Below are positions 1 to 6,201 of a stretch of DNA of 13,864 nt, piece by piece. The notes under the pieces were generated by a model, which worked only from the letters and a program-made list of their open reading frames with translations, was not told where the DNA came from and ran no database searches. This stretch comes from Pseudomonadota bacterium. GTDB lineage: Bacteria; Pseudomonadota; Alphaproteobacteria; Sphingomonadales; Sphingomonadaceae. Both the position numbers and the translations under genes were made by a program. The stretch lies in assembly GCA_030271565.1 (NCBI GenBank), contig JARXKR010000047.1:1-13864 (forward strand), given 5' to 3'. Every line of letters starts with the position of its first letter. The first letter of the stretch is position 1.

Positions 1-2
1 GG

Positions 3-128
3 CTCGACACCGGCCGCCCCGGGGTAATCGCACTGGTCAGCGATAATCCCGCCTACCGCACGCTGGAGCTTGCCCCCGGGGAGTTGGAAGTGATCGGAAG
101 GGTGGTGTGGAAAAGCGGGCGGCTTTAG
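3..128 (+). CDS. C-terminal end of an S24/LexA-like peptidase regulator (partial)
   Basis: Only the last 41 codons are in the window, ending at TAG 126-128, so the start and any DNA-binding domain lie upstream. The visible part contains IALVSDNPAYRTLEL followed by LEVIGRVVW. This is the usual end of S24-family peptidase domains (LexA, phage cI-like and host HTH/S24 repressors): the final beta strands after the catalytic lysine. Proteins of this kind typically bind operators through an N-terminal HTH and may self-cleave, but neither the HTH nor the Ser/Lys dyad can be checked here. Its stop overlaps the stop of the convergent membrane-protein gene by 4 bp, so no terminator fits between them. 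The family call is fairly safe. The specific role (stress, prophage or housekeeping repressor) is unknown. Confidence 0.65.
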   Translation, partial: LDTGRPGVIALVSDNPAYRTLELAPGELEVIGRVVWKSGRL

Positions 129-847
129 CCGAAGCCGAACAGCGTCGGCGCGATGGCGTTCCAAAAGGAACTACGCGCGATCAGAGGTTCCACAGCGTGA
201 AACGGAATCAACACTAGCACGGCCCACAGCGTGACAGGATGTATCCGGCCCAGCTTGCGCCGATCATGCAGCGCGAGTGCAATCAGCAACGCGTCGGCCA
301 CCAGATTGGGGGCCATGTCTGACCAGGGAAATGGAATAGGCAGCCGCAAGATTACGCGCGAGAAGGCCGGTCCGAACAGGTTGAGCGCAGCGACGAAGAT
401 CAGCCGTCGATGCCATTCAATGCGGCGGGTCACCTCGTAAATCGCCCAACCGAACGCGATCGAAAAGATCAGGATATCGGCCAAATTATAAAGCGAAAAT
501 TCAAATGGTTGAGCCATTTGCTTGACCTGACGCTCGCCCGCCGAAGTGACCGCCTGCCAAAGCCCAAGCGGCAACATCGCACCTGCCAGCGCAACGCCAG
601 CTATTCCCAGTTCGCGGTGCAGCCGGATATTCCCTTTCCGCACCAGCTGCGTCTGCACAACATAGAGCCCTATCCAGCCGAAAAAAGCCAAGCCGTGAAG
701 ATGCCGCAGCAGGGTGAAAGACTTGCTGCCGGCAGCAAGGGGGATGAAGTAGGTAACCGGGAAACTCAGTAGGACCAGAACTGCGATCAGGATGGCGCTT
801 TTGGCGAAGAATCCTTTGCCTCGCGCTGGTATGCATTGCTCGTCCAA
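125..847 (-). CDS. Multipass membrane protein with conserved His framework (DUF2306-like)
   Basis: This 240-residue protein has about seven hydrophobic segments, near residues 17-37, 50-66, 82-99, 120-140, 149-167, 180-195 and 205-220. Histidines sit at helix ends: H49/H51, H77-R78 and H146-R147, with R164 further on. The H...W...Q...HR.LG arrangement resembles DUF2306 and related small membrane families. Substrate and partners are unknown; haem or metal binding by the histidines is only a guess. The start is a TTG, chosen because GGGGGA lies about 8 nt upstream on the minus strand. The C-terminus ends in LFGFG, and its TAA overlaps the stop of the S24 gene. The next gene on the same strand (1102-1782) has the same His/Arg spacing, which suggests distant paralogues. 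The coding call is solid and the function is not recognised. Confidence 0.75.
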   Translation of the reverse strand: MDEQCIPARGKGFFAKSAILIAVLVLLSFPVTYFIPLAAGSKSFTLLRHLHGLAFFGWIGLYVVQTQLVRKGNIRLHRELGIAGVALAGAMLPLGLWQAVTSAGERQVKQMAQPFEFSLYNLADILIFSIAFGWAIYEVTRRIEWHRRLIFVAALNLFGPAFSRVILRLPIPFPWSDMAPNLVADALLIALALHDRRKLGRIHPVTLWAVLVLIPFHAVEPLIARSSFWNAIAPTLFGFG

Positions 848-959
848 AGCAAATTTCCCCCAAAACTTTGACGCCCGGCTGGCAAGCTAGCAGAGCGGCT
901 TGCCTTGGCAATGCGCTCAACCCTTGCATCTGCTCGCTGCCCGCGCCTAATCCGTTGCC

Positions 960-1013
960 ATGGCCAACCCCAATGAACCCCCGATGCGCGTCGGTATCAT
1001 TCCGGTGACCCCG
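960..1013 (+). pseudogene. 5' remnant of an MBL-fold hydrolase gene
   Basis: Eighteen codons from ATG 960 match the first 18 codons of the intact MBL-fold gene at 1926. The shared core peptide is EPPMRVGIIPVTP, and by hand count 45 of 54 bases are identical. After codon 18 the similarity stops abruptly. The frame continues through unrelated residues to TGA 1086-1088, which would give a 42-residue peptide with none of the zinc-binding motifs. An in-frame TAA at 948-950 lies 9 bases before the ATG, so the remnant keeps the true gene start. The level of difference suggests a diverged homologue rather than a fresh local duplication. I read it as the left-over start of a gene copy broken when the neighbouring DUF2306-type gene arrived. 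Confidence 0.75.
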
Positions 1014-1101
1014 TGCCCGAGCAACCGGCCACAAGCTTGCAAATATACGACAGGAACTTGTTTCTTCTGCACATTTCAAAGTCGGTGAGAGGCCGCGGTC
1101 G

Positions 1102-1782
1102 TTACTGATCGGCCGCGTTTGCCTTGAGCACAGGCTTTCTCGCACCACTCGGCCATTGCAACAGGACTTCGCAGACAAGTAGCGGTCCGACCCATGAAAG
1201 CCAGATGAAGGCTTGGCCGTTCCCCAGTTCGCCGATTGCCGGAATGCGCGATGCAATCCGGCAAAAGACAAATGACCAGACGAGGACATAGCTTCGGATC
1301 ATCCACTCACCGTGTGATGCGAAGCGCCGGTTGCGGGCTGCCCGCAGGCCCAGTCCGGCGCAGGCGAGCCACGATGTTGCCAGCATGAGGAGCGAAACCG
1401 ACATATTGGTCAGGACTGGGGCGCCCGCAGCCTTGTGAGCGGGGGTCATTGCGAGCCAGCCTGCTAAGAGCGCTGCAAATGTGCCGAATGACAAATAGCC
1501 TTGCCCGACGCGGCGGTGGATACGGTAGTGTTGTTTCCGCGCCGCAAGGTAAAGGTTCAGACCGCCCAGAGTGAGCATCCCGGTGCCGCCCATCATGTGA
1601 ACGAAGGTTAGCGCAAAATGGCCTTTATGGCTTGCCACGTTGGAGAATGTCGCGACCGGCCAGGCGATCAGCCACCAAGCGGCCATGCTGCTGACCAGCG
1701 CGCCAGCCAACAAAATGCCATTACGGCCGAGCCAGAACGCCAAAGTCAGTGATTTATCTGAAGTCTGTGTGGTCAAGCCCAA
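1102..1782 (-). CDS. DUF2306-type multipass membrane protein
   Basis: This 226-residue protein has about six or seven hydrophobic segments. It shows the DUF2306 layout: FVHMMGGTGMLTLGG (H62), then HYRIHRRVGQGYLSFG (H89-R90), then SHGEWMIRSYVLVWSF (H157, W160, R163) and R175. No biochemical role is established for this family that I know of. TTG at 1782 is used here; a second in-frame TTG at 1776 is 7 nt from the GGGGG run (1784-1788) and is an equally good start. The gene is divergent from the intact MBL-fold gene, sharing about 140 bp of upstream DNA. It is separated from the next minus-strand membrane gene by a gap holding a remnant of an MBL gene. Codons look less GC-biased than in the core genes to the right, consistent with acquisition. 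Confidence 0.78.
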   Translation of the reverse strand: MGLTTQTSDKSLTLAFWLGRNGILLAGALVSSMAAWWLIAWPVATFSNVASHKGHFALTFVHMMGGTGMLTLGGLNLYLAARKQHYRIHRRVGQGYLSFGTFAALLAGWLAMTPAHKAAGAPVLTNMSVSLLMLATSWLACAGLGLRAARNRRFASHGEWMIRSYVLVWSFVFCRIASRIPAIGELGNGQAFIWLSWVGPLLVCEVLLQWPSGARKPVLKANAADQ

Positions 1783-1925
1783 ATCCCCCGGCGCGAACTC
1801 TGCGCATCATGACGGAGTTGAGGTTAGCTTGCCAGTTCAATCACGTTGCGCATTTGTAGACGTCGGGCTGCCGAATCCCAACTTCACCATTGCAGCCTAT
1901 GCAATCCATCGCCATTTCATCGACC

Positions 1926-2591
1926 ATGACCAATTCAACCGAACCCCCGATGCGCGTCGGCATCATTCCCGTTACCCCGCTCCAGCAGAACTGCTCGCTG
2001 ATCTGGTGCACCAAGACCATGCGCGGGGCGGTGATCGATGCTGGCGGCGAGCTCGACAAGATCAAGGCGGCAGTCGCCAAGGTCGGGGTGACGCTTGAGA
2101 AGCTGCTCGTAACGCATGGTCATCTCGATCACTGCGGCCAGACCGGCATCCTTGCAAAGGAACTCGGCCTGACCATCGAAGGCCCGCATGAGGACGACCG
2201 GTTCTGGATCGACAAGCTGAGCGAGGATGGCGGCAAATACGGGATGCTCGCCGAAAGCTTCGAGCCCGACCGCTGGCTCCACGATGGCGACAAGGTTACC
2301 GTGGGTGAGCTTGAGCTGGATGTAATTCATTGCCCCGGGCACACTCCGGGCCACGTGGTGTTTTATCACGCGCCGTCGCACTTTGCGGTGGTCGGCGATG
2401 TGATATTTGCAGGTTCGATCGGGCGCACCGATTTTCCGCGCGGCAATCACCAGGATTTGATCGACGCAATCACCCAGAAGCTGTGGCCGCTGGGCAACGA
2501 CGTGACCTTCCTTCCCGGCCATGGGCCAACCAGCACATTCGGCCGGGAAAGACAGGTCAACGCCTTCGTCAGCGATTACGCGTTGAGCTGA
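1926..2591 (+). CDS. MBL-fold metallo-hydrolase, glyoxalase II-like
   Basis: This 221-residue single-domain hydrolase carries the full metal-binding set: THGHLDH (H64, H66, D68, H69), CPGHTPGH (H139), VVGDVIF (D158) and LPGHGP (H199), plus the GRTDFPRGN loop typical of the short YcbL/glyoxalase II-like group. These enzymes hydrolyse thioesters such as S-lactoylglutathione or related thiol adducts in the cytoplasm; the exact substrate cannot be read from sequence. No strong ribosome binding site is visible. ATG 1926 was preferred over ATG 1899 and TTG 1890 because the remnant copy at 960 begins at the corresponding ATG and has a stop just upstream. The gene ends 4 bp before the stop of the convergent MAPEG gene. 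The family call is firm, the substrate unknown. Confidence 0.9.
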   Translation: MTNSTEPPMRVGIIPVTPLQQNCSLIWCTKTMRGAVIDAGGELDKIKAAVAKVGVTLEKLLVTHGHLDHCGQTGILAKELGLTIEGPHEDDRFWIDKLSEDGGKYGMLAESFEPDRWLHDGDKVTVGELELDVIHCPGHTPGHVVFYHAPSHFAVVGDVIFAGSIGRTDFPRGNHQDLIDAITQKLWPLGNDVTFLPGHGPTSTFGRERQVNAFVSDYALS

Positions 2592-2595
2592 CCGG

Positions 2596-2985
2596 TTACA
2601 TGTATCCCAGCGTGGTCAGCACCGCGACCACCACGATGGTGAGTTGCAGCGCCATGCCGGTGACCATGCCGATCGGGCGGCCCAAATTGAAGTTGCCGTC
2701 CATTCCGAAAGCATGCGCAATCCGGCCGATCAGGAACACCGCGCCGAGCGGGCCGAGCCACGTGCCGCCCTTGCCGGCCAGTTCCAGCAGGCCGACACCC
2801 ATCAGCGAGAGCGGCACCTGTTCGGCGAAATTGAGCTGCGCGCGCATCCGCCGCCCGAGCAGATCGTGGCCGCCATCGCCGACCGAGATCTTTTCCTTGG
2901 AGCGGATCCGGCCGCAGCGCATTCCCAGCCAGAAATTGATCAGCAAGGCGGCAGCAGTCAGGCATAAAGTTGTAGGTAGCAGCAT
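2596..2985 (-). CDS. MAPEG superfamily membrane protein
   Basis: The protein has 129 residues in four hydrophobic helices. The loop before helix 2 contains RMRAQLNFAEQVPLSLM and is followed by GRIAHAFGM, both hallmarks of MAPEG proteins (membrane-associated proteins in eicosanoid and glutathione metabolism). Bacterial members are mostly of unknown substrate; some conjugate glutathione. The start is ATG at 2985, because GGGGAGAGG lies directly upstream on the minus strand. The longer reading frame to 3120 adds a hydrophilic stretch without family character and would cover the region used here as the rpmF promoter. The gene converges on a glyoxalase II-like hydrolase. Both families can handle glutathione adducts, but the opposite orientation makes a functional link weak. 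Confidence 0.88.
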   Translation of the reverse strand: MLLPTTLCLTAAALLINFWLGMRCGRIRSKEKISVGDGGHDLLGRRMRAQLNFAEQVPLSLMGVGLLELAGKGGTWLGPLGAVFLIGRIAHAFGMDGNFNLGRPIGMVTGMALQLTIVVVAVLTTLGYM

Positions 2986-3031
2986 TTCCCTCTCCCCTGT
3001 TGGTTTGGCCGGATTGTGGGGATGACGGTGC

Positions 3032-3059
3032 TTGCATGCCTCGCCAAATTCGCTATAGG
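3032..3059 (+). promoter_or_regulatory. Candidate sigma-70 promoter for rpmF-plsX-fabH
   Basis: TTGCAT (3032-3037) and TATAGG (3054-3059) are separated by 16 bases, in the gap between the divergent MAPEG start and rpmF. This would give a leader of about 75 nt before the rpmF ATG. The boxes match the consensus only partly (3 of 6 and 4 of 6), so this rests on position and spacing. Confidence 0.35.
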
Positions 3060-3141
3060 CCCGCCTTCGCGAGCTGCCGACCCCCGGGTCCAAGCGCGGC
3101 TTACTTAGACCGAATAACAATTTGCAGGAACAGGTGCCGCA

Positions 3142-3321
3142 ATGGCTGTCCCCAAAAGAAAAACATCACCCTCACGCCGGGGCATGCGCCGCAGCCACGA
3201 TGCGCTGAAGGTTGAAGCCTTCCACGAATGCTCCAATTGTGGTGAGCTCAAGCGCCCGCACAACCTGTGCCCCGCTTGCGGCCATTACAACGGGCGCGAA
3301 GTCATCGCGGTCGGGCTCTAA
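3142..3321 (+). CDS. rpmF: 50S ribosomal protein L32
   Basis: This 59-residue basic protein begins MAVPKRKTSPSRRGMRRSHD, the highly conserved L32 start. It has a zinc-ribbon C-terminal half with CSNCGELKRPH and CPACGHYNGR, so all four cysteines are present (zinc-binding form). L32 sits in the large ribosomal subunit near the peptidyl transferase region and exit side. AGGAA and CAGG occur 8-15 nt ahead of ATG 3142. The gene is followed after 27 nt by plsX, the classic rpmF-plsX-fabH arrangement that couples ribosome and membrane-lipid genes. Length and sequence are typical; nothing is odd. Confidence 0.97.
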   Translation: MAVPKRKTSPSRRGMRRSHDALKVEAFHECSNCGELKRPHNLCPACGHYNGREVIAVGL

Positions 3322-3348
3322 GCCTAACAATAGAGTGGATAATCGCCC

Positions 3349-4404
3349 ATGAGCCTGCCGCGTATCGCCGTTGACGCGATGGGCGGCGACGAAGGCGTGC
3401 GCGTGATGATCGAAGGCGCGGCGCTCGCCCGGCGCCGCCACGATCGTTTCAAGTTCCTGCTGGTCGGTGATGAAGCGCGGATCAAGGAAGCGCTTGAGGC
3501 GCACCCCAATTTGCGTTCAGCTTCGGAAATTCTGCATGCGCCAGATGTGGTGAGCGGCGATGAGAAGCCGACTCAGGCATTGCGCCGCGCCAAGACCACC
3601 TCGATGGGTCTGGCGATCAACGCGGTCAAAGTCGGCGAAGCTGGCGCTGCGGTCAGCGCCGGCAACACTGGCGCGCTGATGGCGATGGCCAAGGTGGCGC
3701 TGCGGACCATGCCGGGGATCGACCGCCCGGCGCTGTCGGCACTGCTGCCGACGCTGGGCGACAACGACGTGGTCATGCTCGATCTGGGCGCCAATACCGA
3801 ATGCGATGCGCGCAACCTCGTCCAGTTCGCGATCATGGGTGCGGCCTATTCGCGGATTGTGACCGGGCGGGCGCAGCCGCGGGTGCGCCTGCTCAATATC
3901 GGCACCGAAGAGAACAAGGGCACCGAGAATCTCCAGGCCGCAGCCGCCCAGCTCAAGCTCGCCTCGGCCAGCCTTGACATGTCGTTCGACGGATTCGCCG
4001 AAGCCGACAAGCTAAACCGCGGCGATGTCGACGTGGTGGTGTCGGACGGGTTCTCGGGCAATATCGCGCTCAAGGCGGTCGAAGGCACCGCGCGGTTCGT
4101 GGCCGACTTGCTGCGCCGCAGCTTCGCCTCGTCGCTGCGCTCCAAGTTCGGTTTCCTGATCTCGCGCCCCGCGACCGAGCTGCTCAAGCATCATCTCGAC
4201 CCGAACAACCATAACGGCGCAGTGTTCCTGGGATTGAACGGTGTGGTAGTCAAAAGCCATGGCTCGGCGAGCGCGCTCGGCGTCGCCAACGCGGTGGCCG
4301 TCACCGCGCGGCTGCTTGAAGAGAATATCACCGAGCGGATCGCCGCCGACGTTGCCCGGCTGGGCACCGGCTCGATCCGCACGGCCCCGAAGGCGGGAGA
4401 ATGA
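3349..4404 (+). CDS. plsX: Phosphate acyltransferase PlsX
   Basis: This 351-residue enzyme converts acyl-ACP plus phosphate to acyl-phosphate, the acyl donor PlsY uses for glycerol-3-phosphate in phospholipid synthesis. It is a peripheral cytoplasmic protein. Family signatures are RIAVDAMGGDEG at the N-terminus, AGNTGALMAMAK near residue 105, MLDLGANTE near 145, VVVSDGFSGNIALK near 230 and FLGLNGVVVKSHGSA near 295. Length matches the family. ATG 3349 lies 27 nt after rpmF with only a weak GAG-type ribosome binding site, so translation may depend on the preceding gene. Its TGA overlaps the fabH ATG (ATGA at 4401-4404), indicating translational coupling. Confidence 0.97.
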   Translation: MSLPRIAVDAMGGDEGVRVMIEGAALARRRHDRFKFLLVGDEARIKEALEAHPNLRSASEILHAPDVVSGDEKPTQALRRAKTTSMGLAINAVKVGEAGAAVSAGNTGALMAMAKVALRTMPGIDRPALSALLPTLGDNDVVMLDLGANTECDARNLVQFAIMGAAYSRIVTGRAQPRVRLLNIGTEENKGTENLQAAAAQLKLASASLDMSFDGFAEADKLNRGDVDVVVSDGFSGNIALKAVEGTARFVADLLRRSFASSLRSKFGFLISRPATELLKHHLDPNNHNGAVFLGLNGVVVKSHGSASALGVANAVAVTARLLEENITERIAADVARLGTGSIRTAPKAGE

Positions 4405-5369
4405 CGCTGCGTTCGGTTCTCGTCGGCACCGGCTCGGCTTTGCCCAAGCGCGCGGTCAGCAACGCCGAGCTCGCCGAAACTGTCGACACCAGCGACGAAT
4501 GGATCGTCGAGCGCACCGGGATCCGCCAGCGCTACATCGCCGGCGAAGGGGAAACCACCTCGACCCTCGCGACCGATGCCGCGCGCGCCGCGCTTGCCGC
4601 GGCGGGGCTGGAGCCAGCGGACATCGGCCTGATCGTGCTCGCCACCGCGACCCCCGACCAGACTTTCCCCGCCAGTGCCACTCAGGTCCAGCACGCGCTT
4701 GGCTGCAACGGCGGGATCGCCTTCGACGTTGCCGCGGTGTGCTCGGGCTTCCTTTACGCGCTGAGCGTGGCCGATTCGATGTTGCGCACCGGCATGGCCA
4801 AACGCGCGCTGGTGATCGGGGCTGAAACTTTCAGCCGGATCCTCGACTGGGAAGATCGCACCACTTGCGTGCTGTTCGGCGACGGGGCCGGCGCGATCGT
4901 GCTTGAAGCGCGCGAGGTGGCCGAAGACGGCCCCGGCGTGCTGGCAACGCGGCTGCATGCCGATGGCAAGCACAACGGCCTGCTTTATGTTGATGGCGGC
5001 CCTTCGAGCACCGGCACCGTCGGGCATGTCCGGATGAAGGGCCCCGAGGTGTTCCGCCACGCGGTGGTCAACCTGGCCGAGGTGCTGCGCGAAGTGCTGG
5101 CAGATCAGGGGCTTACCGCAGCCGATCTCGATTGGGTGGTGCCCCATCAGGCCAACCAACGCATCCTCGATGCCACCGCGCGCAAGCTCGGTTTGCCCGC
5201 TGAAAAGGTCGTTATCACGGTCGACCGCCACGCCAACACCTCGGCGGCGTCGGTGCCGCTCGCGCTCGACGTCGCGGTGCGCGACGGGCGGATCAAGCCC
5301 GGCGACCTGGTCATGCTTGAGGCGATGGGCGGCGGGTTCACCTGGGGTGCCAGTCTGATCCGGGTATAA
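4401..5369 (+). CDS. fabH: 3-oxoacyl-ACP synthase III (FabH)
   Basis: This 322-residue beta-ketoacyl-ACP synthase III condenses an acyl-CoA starter, usually acetyl-CoA, with malonyl-ACP to begin type II fatty-acid synthesis. The catalytic triad is visible: C114 in DVAAVCSGFLYAL, H249 in VVPHQANQRI and N279 in HANTSAASVPLAL, with the usual C-terminal GGGFTWGASLIRV. Length and spacing match the E. coli enzyme (C112, H244, N274). It overlaps plsX by 4 bp, so the two are co-translated. The 107 bp after the stop contain stem-loops and a candidate new promoter for ihfA, so the lipid operon may end or be attenuated here. No anomaly is seen. Confidence 0.97.
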   Translation: MTLRSVLVGTGSALPKRAVSNAELAETVDTSDEWIVERTGIRQRYIAGEGETTSTLATDAARAALAAAGLEPADIGLIVLATATPDQTFPASATQVQHALGCNGGIAFDVAAVCSGFLYALSVADSMLRTGMAKRALVIGAETFSRILDWEDRTTCVLFGDGAGAIVLEAREVAEDGPGVLATRLHADGKHNGLLYVDGGPSSTGTVGHVRMKGPEVFRHAVVNLAEVLREVLADQGLTAADLDWVVPHQANQRILDATARKLGLPAEKVVITVDRHANTSAASVPLALDVAVRDGRIKPGDLVMLEAMGGGFTWGASLIRV

Positions 5370-5404
5370 CCGGCGGATAAGCCGCATAATTCTGGCGTGA
5401 GCCG

Positions 5405-5421
5405 CGTTGCAATCGGCAACG
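5405..5421 (+). terminator. Stem-loop after fabH (weak terminator or attenuator)
   Basis: CGTTGC and GCAACG form a perfect 6-bp stem around the 5-base loop AATCG, followed by the T-rich run ATTTGGTTATGTTT. The tail is not a clean U tract, so termination would be partial at best. The stem also overlaps the -35 box of the candidate ihfA promoter. Confidence 0.35.
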
Positions 5422-5434
5422 ATTTGGTTATGTT
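5407..5434 (+). promoter_or_regulatory. Candidate promoter for ihfA-merR
   Basis: TTGCAA (5407-5412) and TATGTT (5429-5434) are separated by 16 bases, each matching the sigma-70 consensus at 4 of 6 positions. The predicted transcription start, about 5441, falls at the first base of a perfect hairpin (5441-5456). Confidence 0.35.
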
Positions 5435-5440
5435 TCAATT

Positions 5441-5456
5441 CAAGGTCGCAACCTTG
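5441..5456 (+). other. Hairpin in the ihfA leader
   Basis: The palindrome CAAGGTCGCAACCTTG gives a 6-bp stem and a 4-base loop just upstream of the ihfA ribosome binding site (GGAAGGGG, 5465-5472). If transcription starts near 5441 this would form the very 5' end of the mRNA and could stabilise it. The role is inferred only. Confidence 0.4.
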
Positions 5457-5476
5457 CAGTATCGGGAAGGGGCTTG

Positions 5477-5773
5477 ATGCGCTCCATGACTACTTTGACA
5501 CGGGCCGATCTGGCCGAAGCGCTCAACCGCAAGCTGGGCTTGTCGCGCTCGGATTCGCTTGGGATGGTCGAATCGATCCTCGATCACATGACCACCGCGC
5601 TCGAACAGGGTGAGAACGTCAAGATTTCGGGGTTCGGCACCTTCCTGCTGCGCGACAAGGGCCAGCGGATCGGGCGCAATCCCAAGACCGGGATCGAAGT
5701 TCCGATCACCCCGCGCCGGGTGCTGACCTTCCGCGCCAGCCAGATGCTCAAAGAACGGATCGCCCGCGGGTGA
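5477..5773 (+). CDS. ihfA: Integration host factor subunit alpha
   Basis: This 98-residue DNA-bending protein of the HU/IHF family would pair with an IHF-beta encoded elsewhere. It bends DNA sharply at specific sites and serves in nucleoid structure, recombination and sigma-54-type activation. Visible signatures are TLTRADLAEALNRKLGLSRS at the N-terminus, VKISGFGTFLLRDKGQRIG in the core and GRNPKTGIEVPI in the DNA-intercalating arm, which includes the key proline. ATG 5477 was chosen because GGAAGGGG ends 4 nt before it. ATG 5486 (MTTLTR) is an alternative with a longer gap, and TTG 5474 is unlikely. The stop overlaps the GTG start of the MerR-type gene, a pairing common in alphaproteobacteria. 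Confidence 0.95.
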   Translation: MRSMTTLTRADLAEALNRKLGLSRSDSLGMVESILDHMTTALEQGENVKISGFGTFLLRDKGQRIGRNPKTGIEVPITPRRVLTFRASQMLKERIARG

Positions 5774-6171
5774 CCGCTGACGCGCCTCCCGGGTTTGCCG
5801 ACGGCAAAGATCCGGAGGCGCTGCGCACGATCGGCGAAGTCGCGAAAGCGCTAGGGATTCGCCAGCACGTGCTGCGCTACTGGGAAGAACAATTCCCGAT
5901 GCTCAGTCCACTCAAGCGCGGCGGCGGGCGGCGCTACTACCGCGTTGGCGATGTGAAGATGGTCGAGACGATCGACCGGCTGGTCCACCGCGAAGGCTAT
6001 ACCCTCAAAGGCGCGAAAATGGCGCTGCAGGGCGGGGCAGCCAAGGCAGCGCCAACCGCCGCTGCGCCGCAACCCCAAGCAACCGCAACCCCGGTCGCAA
6101 CCAATTTCGCGTACCGCGCCCGGCTGATCGCGCTGCGCACTACACTGGTAAACGCGCTCCACGAAGCCTAA
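5770..6171 (+). CDS. MerR family transcriptional regulator
   Basis: The protein has 133 residues. The N-terminal winged helix-turn-helix spans about residues 19-88, with TIGEVAKALGIRQHVLRYWE and GGGRRYYRVGDVKMVE, both canonical MerR elements. An alanine/proline-rich linker follows (about 90-110), then a short helical tail. There are no metal-binding cysteines and no large effector domain, so it is not a mercury or SoxR-type sensor; the ligand and targets are unknown. The start is GTG 5770, sharing GTGA with the ihfA stop, so the two are translationally coupled. Short MerR proteins directly after ihfA are a recurring alphaproteobacterial arrangement. The aldehyde dehydrogenase gene begins 30 nt downstream and may be read from the same transcript. 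Confidence 0.9.
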   Translation: MTADAPPGFADGKDPEALRTIGEVAKALGIRQHVLRYWEEQFPMLSPLKRGGGRRYYRVGDVKMVETIDRLVHREGYTLKGAKMALQGGAAKAAPTAAAPQPQATATPVATNFAYRARLIALRTTLVNALHEA

Positions 6172-6177
6172 GTCCAG

Positions 6178-6195
6178 TCCTCGCGAGAGTGAGGA
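6178..6195 (+). promoter_or_regulatory. Stem that can pair the ALDH ribosome binding site
   Basis: TCCTC (6178-6182) can pair with GAGGA (6191-6195) across an 8-base loop. GAGGA is the Shine-Dalgarno element for the ATG at 6202, so the stem could dampen initiation. It is only 5 bp long and may be chance. Confidence 0.3.
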
Positions 6196-6201
6196 AATTC
6201 C

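Noticed and set aside
1..128. Prophage edge suggested by the S24-type C-terminus
   Set aside because: No integrase, attachment repeat or phage gene follows; host regulators also use this domain.
1085..1116. GC-rich near-palindrome just after the DUF2306-type gene, considered as a terminator
   Set aside because: It consists of two small self-complementary blocks (CCGCGG and CGGCCG) that do not form one long stem, and there is no T run on the relevant strand.
501..1289. Open frame of 262 codons bridging the two membrane genes on the minus strand
   Set aside because: It overlaps both membrane genes in another frame and runs antisense through the MBL remnant; its product has no membrane or domain pattern.
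4191..5438. Open frame of 415 codons on the minus strand opposite plsX and fabH
   Set aside because: It is a shadow of two clearly identified core genes; it has no recognisable motif or ribosome binding site.
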